NCBI GenBank assembly: GCA_051294375.1
Contig: CM119269.1
Span: 8,119,225 to 8,183,224 of the forward strand
Source: Paraspadella gotoi
Lineage: Eukaryota > Chaetognatha
Direction: 5' to 3'
DNA length: 64,000 bases
Numbering within the stretch: position 1 is the stretch's first letter; each line of letters starts with the position of its first letter. Below, piece after piece: positions 1 to 24,900 of this stretch. Both the position numbers and the translations under genes were made by a program. Under the pieces are notes generated by a model. The model was not told where the DNA came from. It made no database searches and saw nothing but the letters and a program-made list of their open reading frames with translations.

Positions 1-651
1 TGATAAGTCCTTTAACCAATCTACTAGCTTGTTAACGAAGAGCGAACCCAAATAAAAAAATCAAGGAGTTTTCCGTGCCAAGTCTAGTGTGTCGTGGTAG
101 ACTCCGGCGGAGCGCGTCCGGTCCGTGTAGTCAATGAAGATGAGTAGTATTTGTAGTAGAGTTAGGATTCAATGTGGACCAAGAAGGACACCCCGTATAA
201 CCTACCTTGAATTATTAACTTTTTTTCCTTTTTTCTCATCGATATCTGCAGGTGTGAAGAGTGCTAGAAGTCGGTTGCATCATTGTGTAGCGCGCAACAA
301 AATAATCTGGATGTACCAGACGAGGATTGGCGCGCCATGGTTAACGAAAACGCCGCTGAAGAAAAGGTGGAAGTTCCTCGTTTTTTTGTTTTGCGTTATT
401 AACGAATTGTTATCGTGCCAGTCCGAAATGAGAAAGTTATAGTAACGAATTGTATTCGATTAGTATACTAGAATTTAAATTACATCCAGACATGTTTACG
501 TAATTTTCCGCCAGAAGACTCACCCGCCTCATTTTATTGTTAAGATTCCTAATGGTAAGTAATTATGTGTGATTAAATATCAGTGAGGTTAGGATTTAGG
601 TTTGGATTAGGTTAGTGATCAAGGTTAAGGACTGTGATTATCTCTCTCCTG

Positions 652-676
652 NNNNNNNNNNNNNNNNNNNNNNNNN
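652..676. other. 25-N assembly gap
   Basis: A run of 25 undetermined bases directly before a T-rich tract. The same 25-N length recurs at 47239, so it is probably a fixed-size placeholder of unknown true length. Confidence 0.98.
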
Positions 677-867
677 TTTTTTTTATCTACAATTGCTTGC
701 ACGTCTTACTCAAGTGGTTCTGCCATAAAGATGTTTCTCCAATGTAAACTTTGGAATCCATTAATTTTAATAAACAGTTTTTTAAAAATTTCTTTCTTTC
801 TTTCTTTTTTTCTTTCTTTCTCGTATTTTGTTTACTCCTTCCTTTTCTCTCTCTTCTCTCTTCTCTC

Positions 868-920
<53 letters not shown>

Positions 921-1344
921 ATCTCTTCTCTCCTTTCCTCGCCGTGACTTTGACGCCAAGCATCTCCCTCTCCGATTTTGTTTACTATGAATGGATTGTT
1001 TATAACGTCGTCGGTCGAAGGGTTCGTAACTCGGTCAAGTTTTTTTTTCAAATAAAAGATGAATGTGACGTTCTATTGACTTTATTTTAAATATACTATA
1101 AGTATAAATGTTACCCGAACTATTTCGAATTCTCTCTCAAACGTTTTTCTTTTTTTTTTTAAATTCGATTCACTACGAAAAAAAAAGAAGGAAATGGTTG
1201 GGATTCTGTCTCATTAGCCATTTGTTTCCGGCCTCGATTCCCTAGAGATTCTTCGCGGAATCAATTCCCCGGCAAAGGCGGGCCGATCGTGAAACAACCG
1301 TTGTGCTGTAAACTCGTGGAGACGGATGCTGCATATGCCGGTGC

Positions 1345-1530
1345 TGCAAAAACATCGAATCGAATGCCGCAAATGCTCGAGCCGTAAAAGCAAAGACTTT
1401 GATTCTGTATATTCCGCGCTGCAAAAACATGGAATCTGAAGCAGCAGATGCTAATGCTGCAAAAGCAAAGACTTTGATTTTGTATATATCGTGCTGCAAA
1501 AGCATCGAATCTGAAGAGCTGAAAAAGCCG
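1345..1530 (+). repeat. Degenerate ~75-bp tandem repeat
   Basis: About two and a half copies of a unit that starts with CTGCAAAAACAT and contains AAAGCAAAGACTTTGATT. Copies start near 1345, 1419 and 1494. The open frames here on the minus strand are repeat-driven and show no domain. Confidence 0.6.
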
Positions 1531-3112
1531 CGCCTCTGATGCACTAAATGATGTACTTTAAAAACATCATATTTGATGCTGCATTTTTCTAAAAACATCG
1601 TTGCAGATAAATCAACCGTTGTGTTGCGGTTGTCGTTATTAAACTAAGCCACGATGTATGTTTCTCTGTTTCCTGACATGAGCGAAATTTCAATCTCTTT
1701 GGATGAAGTGTAATTATAATTTTAAAAGAAGTAACGAAAAATTGGACGACAAGTGAAACGCCAGAATCAACAGCAAATTTATCGGTAGATGAAACGGTAG
1801 ACGCAACAAGTAGATTGCCTCCGCCAACTGAAAACAGCGAACCGAAAAATACCTTCTCTCTTTTTCTCTCTCGTTCTTCAATTTTCCCGCGAAATTCTTT
1901 CAGCTCTTTCATTTTCTTTTTCAATTTTCCACATTGCACTTTTCTCCTTTCAATTTTCCACTGACAATTTTCCACTTTCCACTCTCAATGCCAACCTCCG
2001 GTCTTTCTTTTCATTTTTTTATAAGACGAGTAAGTATGTTTCTTGTTCTTCTTTCTAAGAAACAATAATTTTGTTCATGATATTTTGGATCGAAACCCAC
2101 CGCAAGATTCAGGAAGTTAAACATTCGTCGATCCCCACATATTGAGTTTACCAAACCGAACTAAAAATAATAGCTTAAGAAAAATTAATTAATTATTTAA
2201 TTAATTAATTAATTAATTAATTTTTGAAAAAAATCCATATTTAATTTTAATAAAAGTAAATATAATCTTCAGACTTTTATCGGTATCATGAACTAGTATG
2301 TACGTTAGATGAAACGACGGAATTCCTTTATTATTTTTTTTTATTGTTTGACGCACGAATTTTGGACGAGGAGAAAGACAATCTTTCTTAGAAGCAAAAA
2401 AGTTGAAAAAATTGAGGAATAAAAATAGAAATTTGAATAGAAAAAGGAAAAAGAAAACAGAGAAAAAGTTAAAAAATAGAAAGAGAAAAAAAAGTAGTAA
2501 TGAAAGGATCGAGGGATCAAAATTCCCGCTGACAATGGGGACCGGATATCGCGAAATAAACGTCCCACAGATAAAGGAAAATTTGACGTATTTTATTAAT
2601 TCACGAAGAATGACGAGAAATATAAGGAATTAAAAGCGAGATTTCTTTTATTATCATAGAATAAAGCACGAAAATACTTCTTTTCATTTTGTTTATAAAT
2701 GTCAAATGTCAAATTGTCAAATCTAAAATCGAAGTGATTAAGTGAGTAAAGTCTAAATGTCTCGATGCAGCTGCGAGTCGAAATAAAATCAAATTCCATT
2801 TCTCAATGCAATGCAATGCAATGCAATGAATGCAAGGCAATGAAATGCAATGCAATGCAATACTAACCGTCCGATGAAGCCCGGTGCAGCGCTGGTAAAT
2901 TCCACAGTGATTCAGATGCGTGAATTAAAATCAAACCCTCGGCACAGTGATTCGCCCCTCACACTTGATTTCTTTCTCCTTTCACATTTTCCCGATTTTC
3001 CATCAAAATCACGTGATTTTCGTGGGTTTTTTTTACGATTTTTTTTTTCGTCCTTCGTTTTTTTGTTTTCAATCTTCGACTCACGAACTCGTGACTCGTG
3101 ATCACAGCGACG

Positions 3113-15488
<12,376 letters not shown>

Positions 15489-15992
15489 ATGACCAACTTG
15501 GACCCCACCCTCCCACTCCCCGACTCCACCTCCGTCCCTCAACCCACCCCCGCTCTCAACCACGAGTGCCACTACAACGCCCTCACCTTTTGGCTGTGGG
15601 GCGTGGCCGGAAACGCCCTCTGCGCCACGGGACTCGTGGGCAACGCGTTGACGCTGTTCGTGTTGACGCGAATGACGCCGAAGACGTCGGTGATCCTCTT
15701 CATCGGCGCCGTCTGCGTCTCCGACACGATCGTTCTCTTCTTCTCCACGGTCACCGTTTTGTCCAACGCCGCTTTTGGGTGAGTCAATGGGGAAGGTGAG
15801 GGAAGTGAACGGGGGGGAAATAGAAGGTAAGGTTATGTGGGATGGAGTCGCTATCGTCGTTTACGTTATTATCATTATCATATTCATCATTGAAATTATC
15901 ATCGTTATGATAATGTTTAATCATTAATCTTCATATCATCGTCAATATAATGGTAATATCATCGTTATCATTAACGTCATGATCATCATCAT

Positions 15993-16040
<48 letters not shown>

Positions 16041-18718
16041 TTTTCAAAATTAATCCCCTTTCTCTTTCATATCCCATTCCCCTCCCACTTTTCTCCCAAC
16101 CCTCCCCCCAATCTTTTTTTCCCCAGCTACATGGAACGGAACCGTGACTACGTCAACAACATCAACAAAGGCTACGCCGCCTTTTATTATTTGTCGGAGG
16201 TTTTTCGTTACTTCAACACTTACATGACGGTCGCTCTTTGCGTGGACCGTTACATCTCCGTGTGTCACACGCAAAAGGCGCAGGTGAGAGTCATCGTTAC
16301 CGTCATCTTGATATAATAATCGTTATCATCGTCAGCGTCGTCATCATCAGCGTCATTATCCTAATAGTTATTATCATTATCATCGTTGTGACAAGTAAAG
16401 ATCATCGTAATTTTTATCATTTCGTCATCGTAACATACGTAGTTATAAATATTATTATATATATAGTAAATAATCACCTCATCATGAAATATTAATTAAA
16501 TATCAATAATGCGAGACAATGATAATCGATCATTGAAATGTCCATTGACGCGAATTCCGCGCCAACGATCATCATCATCATCACCCTCATCGTCATCATA
16601 ATCATCATCATCATCTAAATCATTATCATAATCATCATCATCATCATCATCATTATCATCCCTCCTCCTCCTCCTCCTCCTCCTCCTCCTCCTTATCAGG
16701 ACATGAACACCAAGAAGCGCGCAGCCATCGTCATCACCGCCATCTTCGTCATCGACGCCGTCTTCAACATCCCCAAGATGTTCGAGTACACGTGGGAGAT
16801 GGACGACCCGTTGGTCTCCGACTGCGTCGTCACCAACGAGACGGAGCTGGCCGACTCCGACAGTTACAGAACAGTTTATCTGTGAGCGAAAATATAAATT
16901 GAAAATCAGAGAATTTATATATATAAAACATATGAAACGAATGTTTTTGATTTGATTTGTAGATTGATTGATCGATTGGTTGATTGATTTAATTATTAAT
17001 TTATCTGTATATATATTTAACTGATAGATTAATTAATTAATTTCTCTTTGAGGTCATTTTCACAGTTATTTTCTGTATTTATCGATTGATTAATATTTTT
17101 TTTTCATTATTAAATGTACGTATTTATTTGCTAAAGTATTTATTTATTGATTAAATCATTTATTTGCTAAAAGCCTTCACTACTTCCACTCAGGATGCTC
17201 TTCGACGGTCTTCTCGGTTTCATCCTTCCTTTCTTCACGATGCTCGTCCTCACGATTCTCACGATCCTCACCCTCAGAAAATCCTCCTTCCAAGGTCTGG
17301 CCGAGCAGCAGCGCAAACGCACCCTGCGCGCCACCACGCGGGTCACTTGGATGTGCGTCGCCGTCGTCATAGTCTACCTCGTCTGCCAGGTGCCGATTTG
17401 TTTTTTTTTGGAATTGGGTGGTGGAGGTGCCGATCGGGAGAGAGAGGAAGGAGCAGGGCGTTAACCCGGAGGTCTTTTTAGAAAATCAGGCAGTGTGTGG
17501 AGGTAGCCGATAGCAGGTGTATCTAGAGAAATAGAAGATGTTGTGGCGAATACTAAATTCGTATAGCTTGGTGAAACTCAGCTCGTCCCATTGGCTTGGA
17601 CAGCTAAGTACTCGTTCACCAACCGTGAGTTCCTGGTTCAATCCCCTCACCGTCACGCTCGTTAAAGTGTGATGGTGTCGGCATAAACATTAAACATGCC
17701 AGTGGGGTGGTCATTAATAAGATTATTTGAGGAGCAATGAAGGTGAATGAACTTCCTTTTCTGCGATTCCAGATTCGGAAAATAGGATAAAGGAAGGAGA
17801 TTTTTGCTGATTGCCGATCCCTGTTTGCTGGTTGCTGATTGCCGAATAAAACGGCAGAGAAACTGAAGGATAAGGGAAGGAAGGAAAGGAAAAAAGAAAG
17901 GAAAGTAAAAAGGAAGAAGGGATGAAGGAGAGATAAAAAGGTAATAAAAGAAAAGAATTAGAAAGAAGGAATTGAACCGTTGCAGGATTTCCCGATTAAA
18001 AAAAAAAAAAAGGGAAAAAGAAAGAAATTAACGATTTGATGAACAAAAAAGGAAAAATTAGAGATGAAGTCGATTATAAAAATAAAAGAAAATATAAGGC
18101 GAATTTAGAATAGAAACTTGTGTTTTTTTTTCTTCTTATTTTCTACTTTTTTTTTTTAACAATAATTTTTTGTTTTTCTCATTCCTCATTTCTCATTCTT
18201 CCTCGTTTACTAATATTTTCTCGTTTCCGTACCTTACCTCTGTACTTTTCCCGACACCATTTAACTTACTCTTTTTCCACTGCAGCTCCCCGTCGTTGCC
18301 ATCTACATCTCGATCGCCTTCAGCGACGACTTTATCGCCACGCCTCAAGGTAAGTTCGATTTAGAAAGTGCAAGGTCTTTAGCATTACCAAATTAAAAAA
18401 AATTATAAAAATAACTGACTCTATTCGAAATAAAAACAAATAACTAAATACAAAAAATAGAGGAAAACTAAATATAATTTTTTTCGCCATTTTTCATTTG
18501 AAGTAACAATATTTTTTGGCCTGTAACTTCTAAACAATTTGACCTAAAAAAAATAGAAAGAAGTTACTGAAAGAAAATTCAATGTAGATCCGGAAACATT
18601 CTTATTTTTTTTAAATCAAACAAGTTTTCGAATAAATATGCTTTATTAAAAATGTTATATACTTTTTTCCTAGATAGTATTTACCGAAAAATATCTATAT
18701 CATAGCTTTAAAACTATT

Positions 18719-18758
<40 letters not shown>

Positions 18759-19836
18759 CTCTCCCTCCCCCCAAAGGCCACGCCCTCCACCGCGTCTCCG
18801 TCTTCCTCATCCTCGTGAACTCCTCCGTCAACTTCGTCATCTACTGCCTCATATCCCCCAATTTCCGCAAAGTCTTCGTCAAGGTGGTCGTCTGCGAATG
18901 CATGCAGTATCGACCCGTGGCGCTGGACGAGGCCTCTCAGTCGGGTGAGGAAGAGGGGATGTGGAGGTGGTTGGGGTGAGGATGGGGTGTGGAGGGGGTT
19001 GAGATGGGTGGTTAAAGATGAGATAGGGGCAAGTCGGGTGTGTGTACGAAATTTTTTCCTGGTTGCGATGCCTCGGGGGGGGGGAGGGGGATCAAGAGTT
19101 TTTCGTCACTGTTATAGATCTGACTCAATAGGAAGTCCGTCTGTCTGTCTGAGCTACAGCTCTGTCTCGGAAATTTAAGTGTGTCTGTCTGTCTTTCAGT
19201 CTGCCTGTCTGTCTGTCTGTTTGTCTTTCGCGCACTTTCTCTCTTTAAAAAAAAAAGGAAAATTATAAAGTAAAAATAGAAAGAATTACAGCGAGAGATT
19301 TCTGTTGATAATTACCGAGATTTTCGAAACCTAAACTCTAATTTGTAGGTTACAGAAAATTTTCTTTGCGTAATAGTAAAAAAAAAAGGCTTGAAAGAAA
19401 ACACGTATAAAGTCTAAAGTTAACTTGGCAGATAATTCAAACCATTTCTCAGGCTTTGAGTTTTTTTGACGGGGGGGGGGAAGAATTTTGTGTTTTTATT
19501 CTCGATCACGAATTTAAAGATTTTTTTTTTTCCACGCTAATTCACGTCTTTTTTAAAACAAGAGTGGCTGCATTTAAAAAAAAAATCTAAAATATATTTA
19601 GACAGAAATAGAACCACAATTAAACAGCGAAGTTTAGTTTTGCTTTTCCTTTTCAGTATTTAAACAATTAGAGCAAAAGAGACAAAGAGGAAATTTTTAC
19701 AAACATTTTCTCTAAATTCTTTGCGGGATGGCTCATTCTTCACAGTAAATTTGTCATCTTTTAAAGCGAATCGATCTTAACTTTTTAAAGCTCGATACAA
19801 AGAAACATTGAAACGATATCTCGTTTCAATGTTTAG

Positions 19837-19900
<64 letters not shown>

Positions 19901-20977
19901 AAACTAAAAGAAACAAGAAAAAGTGCTCTCACTGTTTACAAATCGATTTTTAACCGCCCTTTCCTTTACATTTATCAAGTTTACTCGAAAAGCTACAAAC
20001 ACAAAACACGCATTACGACTGTAACATAAAATGTGCATTCGGTAAGAAGACATCGGCTTCTCGCATGGGACGTCAAACATTTAAAAATGTTTTGAGCTAA
20101 ATCTTAACAAAAGTTATTTGAAAATTACTCGGTTCACAAGAAACGTTTTTTTTTCTCAAAACTTGACGTGAAATTGTTTTCTTCGCCATGTTGCATTAGA
20201 TTTTTGCATGATTTGAGATTTACTTTTGGTTTTCGAAATGGATTTCAAGTTTCTATCAGTATTCTGTTTCTACGCATGTTTAAAACATTCAAATTAGTTA
20301 ATGGTCCTTTCGTTTTTTTTTTTTTTTTTCGATTTAAGTAAAATAAAATAAAATAACAGGTTCAAACGGCTGAAGTAATATTTTGCTTAATTTAAAGTTA
20401 TTAATTCAAAAATAAAATTCAAAATTAAATCTCTTTCAAAGCTTTAAGATTCTCTCTCATAAGTTTCTCTTTGCTAACTAACTACTTATAGTAACTTTTT
20501 CCTTTCTTGCTTCCATACGAAGGACTGACCATTGGTTCGTGACGAAGCGACCCTGACTTTTATTTACCGCCTAAACTGATTAAATTTAACAAATGTATAT
20601 ATGATAGCAATCTTTTTCTCGACTTTGAAATTAAATCCTAACTGGTACTATATTTATGTACATGAAATATTATTAAATTATTATTAAATAATTAATCTCT
20701 CCATCCAGGCGTGACGATCCGAAGTCGTCTCAGCCGAACTCTCTCGCGAAATTCATCCCTGGAGAAAAACCGACCGGTTTTGCTCAACCGTCGCCCGCAA
20801 GGCACGACGGCCGAGACGGACGCTGGAGAGACGGAGAAGCCCCTGACGGCCGACGACACGCCCCTGACGGTCATCAACGAAAACGGACATTTTCTGCCGG
20901 AAAAAAAGGAGAGAGAGGAGGAGGAGGAGGAGGAGGGAAAGAAGGAAGGAGTTTGGAGAAAGGAAACGACGGTATGA
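15489..20977 (+). CDS. Class A GPCR 2, FMRFamide-receptor-like
   Basis: Seven-TM rhodopsin-class receptor, 441 residues, with exons that join in phase: 15489-15778, 16127-16283, 16700-16881, 17194-17389, 18286-18349, 18777-18944, 20709-20977. The N-terminus has HECHYNAL before TM1. TM1 holds GLVGNALTLFVLTRM, followed by PKTS and TM2 (VSDTIVLFF). TM3 ends with CVDRYISVC, the DRY equivalent. TM4 is AAIVITAIFVIDAVFNIPKM. ECL2 has SDCVVTNET, with a glycosylation site. TM6 ends YLVCQLPVVAIY and TM7 has NSSVNFVIYCLISPNFRK, the NS-type variant of NPxxY common in FMRFamide-type receptors. The C-tail carries IRSRLSRTLSRNS, a likely basophilic-kinase site cluster. The start is the first ATG in the exon and gives an ordinary short N-terminus. 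The ligand is not predictable, a peptide most likely. Confidence 0.88.
15990..16040 (+). repeat. (ATC)n microsatellite
   Basis: CAT/ATC run in intron 1 of GPCR 2. Further ATC-rich sequence and a (CTC)n run at about 16660-16690 precede exon 3, where they supply the polypyrimidine tract. Confidence 0.85.
17575..17665 (+). repeat. tRNA-derived SINE-like segment
   Basis: Contains GGTTCAATCCC, a good pol III B box, at about 17633, downstream of a loose A box. It lies in intron 4 of GPCR 2. The flanking sequence does not form a full acceptor stem, so I read it as a retroposed tRNA-like sequence. Confidence 0.35.
18718..18763 (+). repeat. (CT)n at GPCR2 exon-6 acceptor
   Basis: CT dinucleotide tract ending 13 bases before the exon at 18777. 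It forms the polypyrimidine tract of this acceptor. Confidence 0.9.
19840..19896 (+). repeat. (CT)n microsatellite
   Basis: Perfect CT run in intron 6 of GPCR 2 (18945-20708). No further exon was found in that intron. Confidence 0.95.
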
Positions 20978-21540
20978 ACTACAGCGGGAGACGGATGAAA
21001 CGACTTTTCAATCAAAAAAAAAAATATATATATAAATTAAGTTGAGAAAAATTCGCTAACTTACCCCTGCCGGGTCTCGGGGCTCGGGGCTCGGAGCGTT
21101 CCAGTTCCTTACCCTTTCATTGTAGACTCATCGAGTTCTTTACCCGATTGTCAATCTAACATTATTTGGAAATTGCCACAACTCTCACAACCCATCCAAT
21201 TCGTTTTATTCGCGTTTAACTGTATCTTTCGTATTCATTTTGTCAGATAAGTTCATTTTAGTTTCGGATTTTGTTCATTTTGTCTTATTTTTTCCTTTTT
21301 CATTTTGGCATTTGTACTAATCATTAGTATTTTTGTTCGCGCGGTTATTGTGTCTCATTTTTTTTTTCAACCCTCGATCCTCCTTTCACCAGGAGAGTCA
21401 AAAACTGAACCAGTAATTAACGATTATTAACTTAACGATATTAAAACGATTAGTCAATTACTCAAAATGTGCCATCGGCCTCGAATTGACGGGCGCCGGG
21501 ACTGACAGCGCCCCTATTTAGACTGAACCAATAAACGGGA

Positions 21541-21572
<32 letters not shown>

Positions 21573-21931
21573 TGCAGGATTTTGATGAGATTAGAGAAAA
21601 AAAGAGAAACCGGATTGAAACTGATTAAGAAAAAAGAAAGAGAATCGAATGAGAAAACAGAAAAGAAAAACAACAACAACAACAACAACCAAAGCACGAA
21701 AAAAGAGTAAATTCTCTCAGATTCTTTTATTCTTCGTCCGAAAATCGAGATGCTCGTCGACGATCCTCTCCGCCTCGTGGAGAACAACAACGACAACAAC
21801 GACAACAACGATAACAACCGCCCAAAAAATACCAACGATCCCATCCAAAAAATTCGAATTCTTTTTAAACCTCAAAGTTCGGCTTTAATTTACACTCGGC
21901 CGTTTATTTAAATAAAATAAACTTCGTCGCC
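20978..21931. other. Intergenic region between GPCR 2 and GPCR 3
   Basis: About 950 bp with no gene visible. It contains a (CGA)n run at about 21539-21572, CAACAA-type repeats at about 21670-21690 and 21785-21815, and A-rich sequence. The GPCR3 promoter probably lies here; no confident core element was recognised. Confidence 0.5.
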
Positions 21932-24900
21932 ATGGAAACGACCTATACAACGCCGCGAACGACGACGCCGGCCTACTTGAACCCGGCGTCCCACGAATGC
22001 CTCTACGACGGATTCACTCTGTGGACTCTGGGCGTCGTGGGCAACCTCATCAACGTGGTCGGCCTGGTGGGGAATCTCCTTACTTTCTTCGTGCTGTTGA
22101 GAATGTCGCCCAAGACATCCATCCTCGTCTACATCATCGCTCTCTCTTTCTCCGACATCACCATCCTTTTCTTCTCCAGCCTTTTCATCTATTCGCTCAG
22201 GTAAAGCGAAACAGTAAAATAGTACAGATTAACTACTATTGATTAACCAATCGACTACAGCAAGATATTTTATAGGTTTTTTTTTAAATTATGGACTAAA
22301 ATGCATCAGCCTAATCCGAAGCTCAGGGAATGCTTATATTGAACGGTTCTGTCTATAACTCATAACAATTATTACTGTCTCTAGTGTCTCTTCATTGGTG
22401 AGCCCGACGTGATAGGGAGGCGATGCGAAATGTTGGACGTTTGTAAAACGAAATGTGGGACGCGCGAGACTGAGAAAAATAGAAATTGCGAAAGTTGAAA
22501 AATTCTGAAGAAAAATACGTCGAAAAACGAAAATTGGCTGAATGTGAAATCTTTTCACTAATTAAACCGCCTATTTACGATTGATAAATTAAAAAATTGA
22601 TCAATCACTCGATTAATCAAATCTTAAACCAATCGATCAGTAATACTAAAAATCAAAAGGTTATTTATCTTAAATGGGGTTCACCAATGTAGAAGACGAA
22701 AATGATGGTAGGAAAAAAGTGAAGGGATTGTGACGAAAGTAGAAAAGAAGAAAAGAATTGCTATACTAATATAGTGAATTTGTGAAATGAGAACATGAAA
22801 TGACACAGGAACAGAATTTATGATAAGTCAATGTCAATACGACAATAAGCAAATGAGATTGATGAAAACGATCATTATATATTTGCCTTGTAATTATTAA
22901 TTTGGCAAAATTTAGAAAATTTTTGACTTTTGTGAGTTACATTATCATTAAACTAATTTAAGTCTAACCATTCTTAGCGTTGCCTGAGCGAAGCAACACT
23001 CACAAAAATACTCGATTCCATGAGATATTGAAACATCAAATTCACCGATGTTTTATTTTTGTGTTTTGTAAAATTTTTTATGATGGCATAAGTGCTTCAA
23101 ACTATATTTACTACTATATGCTAATGAGATTAAACCTTTAAGATAAAACGTTGTTGCTGATGTATGCTACTGTATCATTATTGATATGAAATAAAATTCT
23201 CATATACCACCAGGGCATTCGGGTTCCTGGAATCCAACTTAAACTTCGTCAACGACGTCAACCGCGGATATTTCCTTCTCTTCTATTTGACCGAAGTCTT
23301 TCTCTACCTCAACACTTGGTTGACGCTCGCAATGTGCGTGGATCGATACGTGAGCGTGTGCAAACCGCACCGGGCCGGGGACTGGTGCAAGAAGACCAAA
23401 GCCGTCAAGGTTAGGGGGACGAGATTGATTAATTGATTGGGTGGTTGAATGATTGATTCAATGATTGTAATATCACCGAGAGAAGAAGGGGTCGCCGAGA
23501 TCCACTTTGGGTGCCCAGCGGCTCTAAGAAATTTTTGCGTCAGTTTTCCTGCTTTCCGGAACTTAGGCTGGCTATCGGTGGTTTAATCGACCCGTTACTC
23601 TTTTGCAAGGATATTGAGATAGAGATAGAGATAGAACCAGGGACCACTGGGTATCAGCCTTGTGCGCCGTTACGGGGCTTATGGAAGGAACAGTCGGATC
23701 CCACGGGTAGTGATATTTCGCCACCACTATTGAATGCTCATTATAATGATTTATTTAGTAATAGAAAGATTACATAGACGATTGTATGGCAACAGCCGGC
23801 TTGCCTGCGATGCCTATTGGGATGGGGCTTCTCACTTTTGGCTTTGGGGGGCTTCCGACCCTCAGTGACGCATCCAGTCACTGGAGCGGTTACCCTAGGA
23901 CGGCCTCGCTTTGCCAACACAGAAGGAAGTCATTAGGACTGTGGAGTGTGGATGGAACACAACGCCTGGGATGGTGTGTTCCCCCTCTGAGCCAAAAGGA
24001 TTGGCTGAACGATGGTGGACGTGAGGCGGTGTGAATATACCGCCACAATTGACGATTACATCTTTCGTTCCCACATCAAAGGTGGTGGTCGGTCTGTCCA
24101 TCGCCGTGCTGATCTTCAACATCCCAAAGGCGCTGGAGTCGACCTCGATCCCCGATCCTTCTAACGTCACCGATTGTCTCATCACAACCGAACGACCAAT
24201 CATCGCCAACGAGTTTTACTACGTCTTTTACAAGTCAGTCGCGGGAAAAATCTATCAATAAATTATTAAATGAATAAATAAATTAATCAATCAATCAATC
24301 AGTAAACCAAACCAACAACAAGGAAACCAATGGATAATTCAGGAATACGATAAACAATCAATAAACCGATCAAATCAATTCAATCCAACCAATTAATCAA
24401 TCAATAAATCAATCATTTAATCTCGCAATAAATTTTTTTATCAATCAATCGATACGTCACTTAATCAGCCAATCGATCCTAATAATGAACCACTTAATCT
24501 ATCACTGCATAACTCAATTCCATCCAATCCAATCAAATCCAATGCAATCAAATGCAATCAAATCCAATCAAATCCAATGCAATCAAATGCAATCAAATCA
24601 AATCAAATCAAATCAAATCAAATCAAATCAAATCAAATCAAATCAAATCAAATCCTATCCAATCCAATCAAATCAAGGACGATCCTGGACCTCCTCCTCC
24701 GCTTCTTCTTCCCTCTGGCGGCGATGATCGTCCTCACCGCTCTCACCATCCTCACGCTGCGTCGCTCCAACTTCGGCGCGTTGGAGGAAGGGAAGAGGAA
24801 GAAGACGAAGAAGATGACCAACGCCATCACGTGGATGTGCATCGCCGTCGTCATCGTCTACGTCGTTTGTCAGGTTTAAAAGGGAAAGAGGGGGGGAGGG

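Larger units (their letters stand above)
1..3112. other. Gene-poor repeat-rich left flank
   Basis: No convincing gene is visible. A short open stretch near 262-390 reads as a hydrophilic peptide (for example PDEDWRAMVNENAAEEK) ending at a stop, and may be a decayed mobile-element coding fragment. TTAGG-like imperfect repeats occur near 580-640. A (CT)-rich tract spans about 800-945, (TTAA)n-like sequence lies around 2185-2225, and (AATGC)n spans about 2803-2862. The rest is AT-rich with homopolymer runs. Confidence 0.5.

Noticed and set aside
23786-24209. Open frames on both strands near GPCR3 exon 3
   Set aside because: They lie mostly in the dispersed repeat at 23785-24043 and have no counterpart frame kept in the second copy.
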